Shown: positions 18,420-26,430, counted from the stretch's first letter. The stretch: 33,496 nt of DNA from Paratrimastix pyriformis (GCA_027972325.1 JAPMOS010000292.1:1-33496), one strand, 5' to 3'. Numbers and translations: made by a program. Notes: generated by a model not told the origin, from the letters alone.

Positions 18420-19679
18420 TTACGCGATCATCAGCAAGCCGAGTACGGTGGCGACTGAAGCGATGAGAGTCGTGTTGGGAGTGTGTTCTGGCGCAGGCGG
18501 TTCAACGACAGGTTTGATAACAGATACGGGAGCGGGGACCGGAGTGGGCTCGTTCGAGATGCGGCGCAACGCTTCGTAATGGTACGTGTTTTCGGTTGTG
18601 AGTTGCGAGTTAATCAACTGGTCAAACTGCGTCTTGCGCGTTTCGAATGCCTTGACGCTCTCAGTCAGCTGCGCGCTATCGTACTCGATGCTCTCATGAA
18701 GATGCAACATAATGCGCTCCAGGTCACGCTGCGATGCCTCCGTCTCCGATATGAACTTGATCTCGCGGCCATACTCGGGAAGCGTCATGCGGTAGCGCTT
18801 TTCAACAGAACCCAAATCGGACAGCAGCGAGTAGGTTGCCTTCATCTGACGCAGCTCGGCCGTCCGTTGTGCAATCGTCTTGGCCTCAGCCTGCAGCGAC
18901 ATGCGATGATCATTCTGCACTTCCGCAATGTGACGTAGCGCTGTGTAGTATCGTGCGGTCTCACTGGCCACTGCACGCTCTTGTGCCGTCATAGAGGCGA
19001 GCGTCTGAACTTGGAACATGGAGTCGCTGGCGTTGATGAGCTGCATCGTGCCTATACTCACCGACCCGTTTCCGACAATGCTCACATCGATCGTTTGCGT
19101 GTTGAAGAAGACGTTGCCGAAGCTGATGGGTTCCGGCTTGACGGGAGGCGATTGATGAGCGGCCAGCTCGCTGTAGAAGCGTACGATAGCGGCGTTGTTG
19201 GGGTACTGATAAAACGTCATGAACCATGCATTGACGTCCACCGTGGTCCAGAAACGCGATCCGATACGGGAAGGCTGCGTGCCGTACATCAGGAACTCCA
19301 ACTCATTGTAGCGGTTGTAACGCTCAAGCGTGCGATCCGCGCCCTTCGGCACTTCGACTGCCTTGTTACGACTGAACGCGTACTGAAAGCTCTCAATTCC
19401 TTCGTTGAGATGGGCCTCGCTGGCTGACCACTGGGCTTGCGCCTCGCGATACTCAGCCATCGCCCTGGTGTATTCACGAAACGACGTCTCCATCATCGCG
19501 AGAACGGCGACAGCCTCTGGATTCGTCATGGAGTCGCACTTCCCTGTTGCGAGTTGACGATATAAGTTGAGTGAGATGCGGTGACCAAGCTTCTCTTCAG
19601 CGGTCATCCAATCCCACCCATGATCACGTATCTGTTTGCTCCACTCTTCGTTGTAGTCTTCGGCGATAGGCCTGTCCAT
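18420..19679 (-). CDS. PLV coiled-coil protein with C-terminal membrane anchor
   Basis: A 419-residue frame from ATG at 19679. It has helical, heptad-like stretches (about residues 75-120 and 230-355), a middle region with more beta-like sequence, then a Pro-rich linker (PTPVPAPVSVIKPVVEPPAPEHTP). It ends in a hydrophobic segment (TTLIASVATVLGLLMIA) at the extreme C-terminus, as in tail-anchored proteins. No family recognised. Upstream lies the motif T6 followed by GCTGCCGAAATG, almost identical to the sequence before the gene at 22373. Sharing a promoter-like motif with the myristoylated membrane protein suggests co-expression, perhaps as virion membrane components; that is inference. Confidence 0.65.
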   Translation of the reverse strand: MDRPIAEDYNEEWSKQIRDHGWDWMTAEEKLGHRISLNLYRQLATGKCDSMTNPEAVAVLAMMETSFREYTRAMAEYREAQAQWSASEAHLNEGIESFQYAFSRNKAVEVPKGADRTLERYNRYNELEFLMYGTQPSRIGSRFWTTVDVNAWFMTFYQYPNNAAIVRFYSELAAHQSPPVKPEPISFGNVFFNTQTIDVSIVGNGSVSIGTMQLINASDSMFQVQTLASMTAQERAVASETARYYTALRHIAEVQNDHRMSLQAEAKTIAQRTAELRQMKATYSLLSDLGSVEKRYRMTLPEYGREIKFISETEASQRDLERIMLHLHESIEYDSAQLTESVKAFETRKTQFDQLINSQLTTENTYHYEALRRISNEPTPVPAPVSVIKPVVEPPAPEHTPNTTLIASVATVLGLLMIA

Positions 19680-19718
19680 TTCGGCAGCATAAAAAACGTG
19701 TACAGCGACGGAGCATGT

Positions 19719-20738
19719 TTAATGGTGCACGAACGGTACTTTGGCAAACGGATCTGACGCGTCGGTAGATGATGACGGCGCGGAGGGTGCAGTTGAAGAT
19801 GAAGATGATGTCGCTTGGGAGGAGTTCGTCGAAGGGGCTTTTTTAAGCGGGTCGATGGGTGTTGATTGCATCACTCCTGAGACGACGGAGGCCACGGTAA
19901 CGGCAAGGAGTCGTGTCGCCGGTGTGAGATTCGAAGCGAACTCAGGGTTCTCGCGCATCCAGTCCTTGATAGCTTCGGAAATGGCCGGCCGATTCGCTTC
20001 CAGCTGACCATGCACAGGAGTGGTGTCGCGCTTCATGTATCGACCTCCAGCGATCACCAACCCACTCACGCCCGCAATGTACGTATCGGTCATGACGTCC
20101 GAGTGCGTGAGGGCGTCAACAAGCTTCTGATCAACCTTACCGCGCAACTGCGAGTGATACGCCTCAAGTTCCACGTCCGTCATGCCGCGCAAGTCGGCTT
20201 CCTGTACCTCTTTGATGCCCAACCGCTTCGCCAAGCCAGCTACGAGATGCTCCTTTTCAGCACGCTCGCGCATCGACGAAATGGCTTGCGGGTGCTTCGT
20301 ACCGAGCGAGTCGGGCGTCACGGTTTCCTGTGCGTACTTCTTCGCCTCGATCTTTTCCTCCAGCGGAATCGACGGCAACGGAGGAGGCGCGTCAAGCGGG
20401 GCTGAGCGAGTGGATGCCTTCCGCTTCGTAGGTTCATCGTCGATCTCGTCAGGATGCGTCATCTCAAATGCTGCATCAGCACGGACCTGCTCAAAGAATT
20501 CATCATCGCCGCCGTCACCACCGTCACCACCCATACTCACGTCATCAACTGATTCTGGCACGTCAGCGGGCGCGGGCTCGGCAGGTTTCGTCTGTTCCGT
20601 CGGAGTTGGATTTGCAGCTTCGCCACCTTCGGAATGCTTCTCGTTCACGTGCCGCTTGAGGCTTTTTGCGGTCTTGTATGTCTTATCGCACTTGGCGCAG
20701 GCGAACTCCATTTCGGTGTGGCAACAAACACCACACAT
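19719..20738 (-). CDS. PLV C2H2 zinc-finger protein, 339 aa
   Basis: A frame from ATG at 20738. The N-terminus has a clear C2H2 finger at about residues 13-35 (CAKCDKTYKTAKSLKRHVNEKH), preceded by an extra Cys/His cluster (MCGVCCHTEME). A long acidic, Pro-rich linker follows (about 36-130, with DDVSMGGDGGDGGDDE). A helical region comes next (about 140-300), ending with a moderately hydrophobic stretch (LAVTVASVVSGVM), and then a Ser-rich tail. It is divergently transcribed from the packaging ATPase with only 41 bp between start codons. It may be a transcription regulator or a DNA-binding virion protein; the sequence does not decide. Confidence 0.65.
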   Translation of the reverse strand: MCGVCCHTEMEFACAKCDKTYKTAKSLKRHVNEKHSEGGEAANPTPTEQTKPAEPAPADVPESVDDVSMGGDGGDGGDDEFFEQVRADAAFEMTHPDEIDDEPTKRKASTRSAPLDAPPPLPSIPLEEKIEAKKYAQETVTPDSLGTKHPQAISSMRERAEKEHLVAGLAKRLGIKEVQEADLRGMTDVELEAYHSQLRGKVDQKLVDALTHSDVMTDTYIAGVSGLVIAGGRYMKRDTTPVHGQLEANRPAISEAIKDWMRENPEFASNLTPATRLLAVTVASVVSGVMQSTPIDPLKKAPSTNSSQATSSSSSTAPSAPSSSTDASDPFAKVPFVHH

Positions 20739-20779
20739 CTCAGCAGCCGGGAAAAGTGCGGTTTATTTGCAAGTCCTAA
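20739..20779. promoter_or_regulatory. Short divergent promoter region between zinc-finger and ATPase genes
   Basis: Only 41 bp separate the two start codons, so both promoters must overlap here or extend into coding DNA. It contains GGGAAAAG and GGTTTATTTG. This marks the switch between the minus-strand left arm and the mainly plus-strand right arm of the element. Confidence 0.45.
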
Positions 20780-21712
20780 ATGGACAGACTAACACCACGG
20801 CAAGCCCAGGATGACGCTGAGTTTCGATCTCGGCTCACCGAATTCGATCTCGGCACGTTTACACGCGAACCGTTCACATGCATCATCTACGGCACGCCAC
20901 GCAGCGGTAAGAGTTACTTACTGCGCTGGTTGTTAAGCGAGATCTCCCAGCTGTACGACATCGTCTACGTGTTCAGCATCTCAAGCGACGCCATCGGCTA
21001 TTACAGCGAGGTGGGAATCGATGAGGCACATGTCCTTCCTGGTTTCGACGATCCCAAATCGCGACGCGTCCTGGAACACATGATCAGTCGCGCAAACCAA
21101 GTTGTCGCACGATACAACAAGCAGGGCGTCCGCGTGCCCGTCAGCAAGATCCTTCCACGGACGCTCATCATCTGTGACGATATCATATCGCCCGGCGGCG
21201 AACAGCGCAACAATGGCGTGCTCAATTCACTCGTGACCAATTACCGGCATCTCAACATGAGTTTGATCATGACCACGCAGTACGTCAACTCGGTCAGCAA
21301 AGTGATGCGTGAAACGGTCGATCACCACATTCTGTTCAAGCACGAATCCAAAACCGCGCTTGATTATTTCGCATGCAGTTGCTTCGCGTGGGCTCACTGG
21401 AAGCCGAGCGTGCAGTACATCATCAGCACATACACGGGAGACCATCGGTGCATCATCGTCAACAAGCGCAGTGAGACGACATCATACACAATCTTCAAAG
21501 CGCCACCAAAAAATCAGTCCATTCCTCTAGTTCAAACCGAGCTTATTGACGATTGTGGGAGCCATGAACGCGAGTCCGCCAGCCATGATACCGGCGATGA
21601 AGAGATCAGTGGAATTGGAACCGCGGCCGAGGATGAAGCGATTTGCAGTCCAGACGAGTCCGGCTGTGCCGACGCCTATGACTGCTGGAGTAGTGATATC
21701 GTTGTGAGTTGA
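20780..21712 (+). CDS. PLV genome-packaging ATPase (A32 / FtsK-HerA type)
   Basis: A 310-residue frame from ATG at 20780. Walker A is GTPRSGKS (about residue 39) and Walker B is LIICDDI (about residue 130). Downstream, NMSLIMTTQYVNSV provides the sensor Gln/Thr seen in A32-type packaging ATPases, followed by HHILFKHES. This family pumps viral DNA into preformed double-jelly-roll capsids. The conserved domain ends near residue 255; the acidic tail beyond it overlaps, on the other strand, a small membrane-protein frame at 21527-21718. The gene opens the right, structural arm. Confidence 0.88.
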   Translation: MDRLTPRQAQDDAEFRSRLTEFDLGTFTREPFTCIIYGTPRSGKSYLLRWLLSEISQLYDIVYVFSISSDAIGYYSEVGIDEAHVLPGFDDPKSRRVLEHMISRANQVVARYNKQGVRVPVSKILPRTLIICDDIISPGGEQRNNGVLNSLVTNYRHLNMSLIMTTQYVNSVSKVMRETVDHHILFKHESKTALDYFACSCFAWAHWKPSVQYIISTYTGDHRCIIVNKRSETTSYTIFKAPPKNQSIPLVQTELIDDCGSHERESASHDTGDEEISGIGTAAEDEAICSPDESGCADAYDCWSSDIVVS

Positions 21713-21718
21713 CGACAT
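21527..21718 (-). CDS. PLV small membrane protein, 63 aa
   Basis: A short frame from ATG at 21718. It has two hydrophobic segments (TPAVIGVGTAGLVW and FIAGIMAGGLAFMAPTIV) joined by a polar loop. The upstream DNA (minus strand) has AACTTTTTC about 20 bp before the ATG, nearly the same as before the next minus-strand membrane-protein gene; this supports it over chance. It overlaps the 3' end of the ATPase gene on the opposite strand. Function unknown; holin-like or virion membrane roles are both possible. Confidence 0.5.
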   Translation of the reverse strand: MSSTHNDITTPAVIGVGTAGLVWTANRFILGRGSNSTDLFIAGIMAGGLAFMAPTIVNKLGLN

Positions 21719-21775
21719 GATTGGTTTAAGCGCACGGAAAAAGTTTGCTCCTCGTCAGACGGCAAAAAGCGCCAA

Positions 21776-22297
21776 GTTTACAACACATAGATAGTGAACG
21801 ACCGTCCTTCATAGTTCGCACCGAAAATATCGAACAGGCTCGCATCATGTCCGTTCTGATCGCGCACGCCAATCCTGTAGACCGAGGTTGGGCCGTTTCC
21901 AAAAGCGCCATCACTGCGCACGACAGCATACGTCTTGCCGTTGTAGATGAACTTAGCGATGAATGCACGTGCAGCAAGCTTTGAGATGAAGGCAGCCGCA
22001 TCGCCGGACTCGATAAAAGTAGAACTGCTGCTTCATGTCGTTATACGCAGTGACTTTGAGATTAAACGGAGTGCCGAGCGACATCGAACCGCCTCCTGGA
22101 GTTGCGCCGCCAGAAACCGGCATCGGAATATGCGTGCGAAGATAGCGATCGATGAGAAGATACGACGATCCGGCAGCCACGCCCGTCCAGAGCGCCACCT
22201 GCGAGTTCGGCATCATGTGTTGAACGTATTTCGTGACAAGATACACGCCCACTCCCGTCCCTGTCCCAACAACTGCAGCGTTTGTGATCTGCGACAT
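21776..22297 (-). CDS. PLV membrane protein part, unknown
   Basis: The part starts best at the ATG at 22297, because an ACTTTTTC motif then lies about 21 bp upstream, as for the 21718 gene; an upstream ATG at 22336 would lie inside that promoter-like region. Near the N-terminus there are small-residue-rich hydrophobic stretches (NAAVVGTGTGVGVYLV and VALWTGVAAGSSYLLI), probably two membrane passes. The following soluble region is predicted to be mixed alpha/beta. No family recognised. It is on the opposite strand to the flanking ATPase and L1-like genes. Confidence 0.5.
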
Positions 22298-22352
22298 CAA
22301 TCTGTTTACGGCCACAGAAAAAGTTCTCAGCTTCATCCTCAGCTTAATTGAA

Positions 22353-22375
22353 ACGTTTTTATCGCTGCCGAAATG
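22353..22375 (+). promoter_or_regulatory. T-run start motif before the L1/F9-like gene
   Basis: ACGTTTTTA, then GCTGCCGAAATG with the start codon at the end. An almost identical motif precedes the coiled-coil gene (19677-19699, minus strand). Related T5-6 motifs 11-13 bp before an AA-ATG precede the genes starting at 15166 and 18376 (minus), and a similar one precedes 23057 (plus). Confidence 0.5.
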
Positions 22376-23038
22376 GGCGCATCAGTCTCATACCAGCAGG
22401 TGCAAAACACCTTGGAGCAAAACATGACCAAGGAGCAGTACACCAATCTGCAGCGCCTCATCAGCGAACAGACGGCGCAACTCAACCAACTCGTCATCTA
22501 TCACGTCGACTCGGTGCGCATCGATTCCATGCAGCTGAAGAACGATCTCACCATCACCACCTCACTCGATCTTTGCCAACAGGAAGCGGATCGCCTTCAT
22601 CTCTCGCAAGACGTCAAGGACCTTCTCGAAGCGGCACAACGGACAAGCGGCATCGGTGCGCTCAGCTCAGGCAACCAGTCATTCATCAACCGACTCAAGA
22701 CTCAGGTAAGCATCAAAGACGTCGACAACATCATCACCTCTGTCCGTCGCGACGTCACACAGAAGAATACGGTGGCCTTCCACGACGTGGGAAGCATCGA
22801 CATCCGCACCATCGCGATCGGCAACAAGGGATACAACGAGGACCTCACTCACGCGCTGGAGGAACGTTTCCGTGACGTAATCGGCGATCAGGCGACGAAG
22901 GGAGACGAGAAAGCGAAACAGGACACGACCGGATTCGATCTGGCGGCCATCCTCAAATCGCTAACCGGGCCACTCATCGCGGCCGCGGGCCTTGGCGTTG
23001 TCGTTCTTGTCGGTTATACGATGGTCAAGAAGCGATAA
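22373..23038 (+). CDS. PLV myristoylated membrane protein, poxvirus L1R/F9L-like
   Basis: A 221-residue frame from ATG at 22373. It begins MGASVSY, an N-myristoylation signal with Gly2 and Ser at positions 4 and 6. A helical ectodomain-like region with polar and beta segments follows (residues about 8-190), and a single C-terminal transmembrane helix (LIAAAGLGVVVLVGYTMV) ends in KKR. Order and size match the poxvirus L1/F9 entry-fusion proteins (MGAA start, about 200-250 residues, C-terminal TM and basic tail). A shared internal pattern is the repeated D.V.ID.. / I..V.SIDIRTIAI beta block. It has far fewer cysteines than L1. By analogy it would sit in a virion membrane and act in entry; homology was judged by eye only. 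Confidence 0.6.
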   Translation: MGASVSYQQVQNTLEQNMTKEQYTNLQRLISEQTAQLNQLVIYHVDSVRIDSMQLKNDLTITTSLDLCQQEADRLHLSQDVKDLLEAAQRTSGIGALSSGNQSFINRLKTQVSIKDVDNIITSVRRDVTQKNTVAFHDVGSIDIRTIAIGNKGYNEDLTHALEERFRDVIGDQATKGDEKAKQDTTGFDLAAILKSLTGPLIAAAGLGVVVLVGYTMVKKR

Positions 23039-23056
23039 AGTTTTTGACGAACCAAA

Positions 23057-23446
23057 ATGTTCAGCGACGCAAACTACGGGCAGCAGGCAATCACCGCCAC
23101 CAGCAACGAGTTCGACATCCAACTTTCGGAAGGCGCCATGAAACAACACCGCACACTCAGCCGTTCGTACATCAGCGCCGAGTCTACTTACGGGTTCTAC
23201 ATCCTCGAGATTGATTTCCAGTTCAACAGAACGCGCACGATGAACGTGTACAGGAAGAGTGGAGCCGACGATGAGAATTGGTATCTCGGTTACTACTTGT
23301 CGCCAATTGCGCGTGCGCATGTTCGTGTCCTCGATCCAGTGACCCGCCAGCCCACAACCGACACCATTCACTCCATCTGTCTCGTCTTTGAAACGTATTC
23401 CGGTGTGGAGAACGACAACTCGTTCGTGCTTGATCACTGTCTGTAA
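23057..23446 (+). CDS. PLV small protein, 129 aa, unknown
   Basis: A frame from ATG at 23057, 18 bp after the L1-like stop and 64 bp before the capsid gene, in the same direction. A T5 run stands about 11 bp before the ATG. The sequence is rich in beta-forming and aromatic residues (YGFYILEIDFQF, NWYLGYYL, ICLVFETYSG) with no membrane segment, so it may be a compact beta-sandwich. Position next to the capsid gene suggests a minor virion protein. No family recognised. Confidence 0.6.
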   Translation: MFSDANYGQQAITATSNEFDIQLSEGAMKQHRTLSRSYISAESTYGFYILEIDFQFNRTRTMNVYRKSGADDENWYLGYYLSPIARAHVRVLDPVTRQPTTDTIHSICLVFETYSGVENDNSFVLDHCL

Positions 23447-23510
23447 AAGGGGCGAGTTTTAGGCATCACCGCGTTCACATTTTCTTTGGAGCTTCAAAAC
23501 ACATCTCACC

Positions 23511-24767
23511 ATGGGTGACGTGCTCAACTCTCTTCGCAACGACGTAAAGGACAGGGATAACGCCCTTGACCGGATCGTCGCCAACAACGCTTCGTGGGAA
23601 AACATCTGTGCGCCCTTCAGCAAGCTGCTCGTCCTCCAACCCAAGTGGCCTCATCGCCAGAATCTATCGTCCAGCAACCCCGCGACGTACAGCGCGCAAA
23701 ACACGGTGTACAGCGTTGAATCTCCCACCTCAGTGATCGCCACCACCAACGACGTCATCAACACCACTCTCAACGCAGTCACGGTGACCGGAGGCACCAA
23801 CCCTGCCTACAACAACGGTTATGCCCTCTCACTCCTGCAACGTGTTCAATTCCTGACGAACGGCGAGCAGCTGGCTGACGTCTCTGCTCTCGGTATGTAC
23901 ATGATCGGATGTCGCGCGACCCCTCAAGAGCGCAGCAAGATATTTGAGATGTGGAAGATTGGTACCGCTGGCGCAGACCTCCAAAGCGCGCTTACCGCAC
24001 CGACGCAGCTGAACATCCCGCTCTACCACGTGGCGCCCTTCTATCGCGTGGAAAACTTCCTCATCGCTAACCACCTCAACGGGAAGCCGCAATATCAAAT
24101 CGACTACGCCCCTTACTCTCGTGTGATCAATGCAGGCGGCGGCACGGTATCAACTGCACCTGCGCCATCATTCGGCAGCACAACTATCTATGCCGTGCAT
24201 CCACGCTTCCCCGAAAAGCAACTCGATGAGCTCCAAGCCGTCAACAACCCGCAGCGCATGTTCCTCGAAACGTTCAGCAGCTGGGACAAGATCATTCCAA
24301 CGGGCACAACTGTAATCTCGGAGCCCTTGACGGTGGATAGCGTGCTCAGCGGCATCATGTTCATGATCACTCCCGATTACGGCAACGGCACTGCGTACGA
24401 CCCCTACACCGAAGCCAACCGTGCGGAAGTGCAGTCGTGGTACCTCACTGCGAACGGCCGCGATATCCCCAACCTCGAAACCGATCCCACTGAATACGGC
24501 GACTACGTCAACATGAACGCCAACCTCGGAATGGGCTACGAGCGACAGCCGAAGCGCGTCTACACGCTCTCATTCCCGTACGAGGAGACTTGGGAGCACG
24601 ACGTCAACTTGGGAGTCTTCCGTGCCGCAACCAGCAGCTCGCAGCCCATCCTGCACATCACGCTCAAGAACGCAACCACGGCGCAGATGCGGCTTCACGT
24701 CCTGTTCATCTACAACCGCATTGGCGAGGTCAGCAATGGCCAGTTCCACCTGCGCTCGATCTCGTAA
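23511..24767 (+). CDS. PLV major capsid protein, double-jelly-roll type
   Basis: A 418-residue frame from ATG at 23511. It is rich in Asn, Thr, Pro and aromatic residues and predicted all-beta. Features of PLV and virophage capsids include a central block LNIPLYHVAPFYRVENF...QYQIDY and a C-terminal strand pair ending MRLHVLFIYNRIGEVSNGQF. The PLV context is consistent, since this is the only protein of suitable size and composition near the packaging ATPase. Double-jelly-roll proteins form pseudo-hexameric trimers that tile icosahedral capsids. The second capsid protein (penton) was not identified in the element. Confidence 0.75.
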   Translation: MGDVLNSLRNDVKDRDNALDRIVANNASWENICAPFSKLLVLQPKWPHRQNLSSSNPATYSAQNTVYSVESPTSVIATTNDVINTTLNAVTVTGGTNPAYNNGYALSLLQRVQFLTNGEQLADVSALGMYMIGCRATPQERSKIFEMWKIGTAGADLQSALTAPTQLNIPLYHVAPFYRVENFLIANHLNGKPQYQIDYAPYSRVINAGGGTVSTAPAPSFGSTTIYAVHPRFPEKQLDELQAVNNPQRMFLETFSSWDKIIPTGTTVISEPLTVDSVLSGIMFMITPDYGNGTAYDPYTEANRAEVQSWYLTANGRDIPNLETDPTEYGDYVNMNANLGMGYERQPKRVYTLSFPYEETWEHDVNLGVFRAATSSSQPILHITLKNATTAQMRLHVLFIYNRIGEVSNGQFHLRSIS

Positions 24768-24788
24768 GCAAAAAGAAAGCATCGTCGC

Positions 24789-25070
24789 TCATTCGATCAC
24801 CTCGACATCTACCTTCTGAACTGGAGGCGCGAACTTGAAGTAGGTCTTCTCTTTACCGTTGGCGTCATGAAACTGTCGCTTCGCGCAGACACCCTTGTGA
24901 ATGATATCACCCTGCGGATTGATGAACTCAGCCGCATACTTGATCTTCTCATTCTTGAACTCACCGTCTGCCGTGATGCGAATGGACTTTACAACGCCGC
25001 CAGTCAAGCTCCTGCACGCGCGCCACCATCTTAGTCTGATTCAGCCACTGAACACCTTCGGCTTGAGCCA
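24789..25070 (-). CDS. PLV small protein part, unknown
   Basis: A short minus-strand part between the capsid gene and the right-end gene; an ATG at 25070 is the likely start, with AT-rich sequence before it. The C-terminal 70 residues alternate charged and beta-forming residues (KSIRITADGEF, KIKYAAEFINPQGDIIHKG, TYFKFAPPVQKVDVEVIE), suggesting a small beta-barrel. No family recognised. Confidence 0.45.
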
Positions 25071-25148
25071 TTCTTTTGTTATCCCTAAAGTTTCGCGAAA
25101 TTTTGGAATCCGGAAAAGTGAAACATTTTCCCATTCTCTAAAAGCAAG

Positions 25149-25586
25149 ATGCAAACAACAGAGAAGCAAGACGAGTCGCCACGTAGCTATCAGCATCGCA
25201 ACATTGAACTCGAATCTGAGGACCCAATGGAGCGTCGCCGAGAGTACAAGAAGAAGTACATGGAGAGCGTCAAGGAGGACCAGCAGCAAACGCGTCACCG
25301 CAACAAGCGGCGCAACATCGTGCTCACGGAAACCGATCCCGTCAAGCGTGCGGCAGAGTACAGGAGGAAGTATAAGGAGTTGCGCAAGATGGAAAGCCAA
25401 ACGAGCCCATCAGTCGAGTACAGCTCACAAGAAGCCCTCGCATCAGCGCTCAAGGAAGCAGCGGCAGCAATCGATACCCTGCCATCTGACTTCAACGAGA
25501 CGGCAGACCTTCTCGCGTCGACTCTCTTCGCTCTTAGCCTCAACCGCCGCCTCGAGTCCATCCATCACGCTCCCGACGCCGAATGA
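25149..25586 (+). CDS. PLV highly charged repeat protein, 145 aa
   Basis: A frame from ATG at 25149. Residues about 17-90 hold two copies of a unit of roughly 38 residues: [HR]RNI.L...DP..R...EY[KR][KR]KY. Each copy has a conserved Asp-Pro followed by a strongly basic helix. The C-terminal half is Ala/Leu-rich and probably forms an amphipathic helix (SALKEAAAAIDTLP). It is the last gene before the right TIR. The duplicated basic helices suggest nucleic-acid binding, but no family is recognised. Confidence 0.6.
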   Translation: MQTTEKQDESPRSYQHRNIELESEDPMERRREYKKKYMESVKEDQQQTRHRNKRRNIVLTETDPVKRAAEYRRKYKELRKMESQTSPSVEYSSQEALASALKEAAAAIDTLPSDFNETADLLASTLFALSLNRRLESIHHAPDAE

Positions 25587-25638
25587 ACAATTTTGGCGCC
25601 ACATTTTTTGGCTCAACCTCGATTCGTAACCGCCGCCG

Positions 25639-26218
25639 GTGTCACACCTTCTCCCAAACGTCCGGACCCCCTCTATCTCAAGTGGCCACCTACATATTCC
25701 CAAGACTTCCATCACCGCGCTCGGCGTAGGTGGCCACCTTCCCCGTAACGTCCGGACCCCCTCTATCTCAAGTGTCACACGTAGGAAGTCCTGGGAAATT
25801 GAACGTGACACTCGCTAGGCCCCGCCGGAGACCCTTCCGCCTTTTTAGCCCCTCCGGACCCCCCTTAGTCGCTCTTGCGGCAGGTACGCTGGTGGCCACC
25901 TACAACACGCGAGGGGTCTGAGTTTAACGTCCGAGGGGGTCTACTGACTACCAAAAGATGGCTCGCCATACTACCTATTATTTCTTAAGTCTTCCTCGGA
26001 CTTCCAACGTGTGACACTTTCGATAGACCCCTTACTCGCTCTTGCGGCCCCTCCTCGGCGTGTGCGCTTGTTTTGACGTTGCCGACGGGGGAAGCGGCAA
26101 GGGTTCTGGAGATAACGATAGTAAAGGGGTGCGCAACGTGAAGCCGGAGGTGTCACACCTACACCAGAAATGAATAGTATATAGTAGTAGGTCGAGCCAT
26201 CTTTTGTAGGTGTGACAC
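25639..26218. promoter_or_regulatory. Box array in the right TIR: five GTGTSACAC, three GTGGCCAC, one eroded
   Basis: GTGTSACAC is kept at 25639, 25772, 26009, 26150 and 26210. At 25682, 25730 and 25892 the aligned box is GTGGCCAC, a perfect 8-bp palindrome. At 25804 the box is shortened to CGTGACAC. Sequence between boxes is mostly unchanged relative to the left TIR. Confidence 0.7.
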
Positions 26219-26339
26219 TTGATATCAACCGGAAAGTTGGTGATAACAAACTCGAGAAACGGGAAGACCCCGATTTTTGAGTCGCGCGAAATCCGCAAAT
26301 TTTATATAAACGCGGACTTCCCAATATTTTATATACGGG

Positions 26340-26428
26340 CCACCCACCCACCCACCCACCCACCCACCCACCCACCCACCCACCCACCCACCCACCCACC
26401 CACCCACCCACCCACCCCACCCCACCCA
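26340..26428 (-). repeat. (ACCC)n terminal tract, right
   Basis: Mirror image of the left (GGGT)n tract, about 90 bp against about 105 bp on the left. It ends with two CCCCA units and CCCAGG. Confidence 0.92.
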
Positions 26429-26430
26429 GG

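Larger units (their letters stand above)
4193..26430. mobile_element. Integrated Polinton-like virus, about 22.2 kb, nearly complete
   Basis: The element is bounded by long TIRs and a possible short target-site duplication. It encodes a UL9-like helicase, an AEP primase, a B-family DNA polymerase, a tyrosine recombinase, an A32/FtsK-type packaging ATPase, a double-jelly-roll-type major capsid protein and several accessory virion-like proteins. This set (DNA polymerase, packaging ATPase, capsid, TIRs) defines Polinton-like viruses and virophage relatives. Unlike classical Mavericks it shows a tyrosine recombinase rather than a retroviral-type integrase within its borders. No adenain-type protease or penton protein was recognised by eye. 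It is a fossil with roughly half a dozen breaks spread along it, but most frames are open and the TIRs are about 95% alike, so it is probably fairly recent. Confidence 0.88.
25612..26430. repeat. Right terminal inverted repeat of the PLV
   Basis: About 819 bp inverted with respect to 4193-5038 and roughly 95% alike by eye outside the (GGGT)n tract. Differences are clustered at the palindromic boxes and around 25795-25810 and 25945-25955. It ends in (ACCC)n and CCCAGG. Confidence 0.93.
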
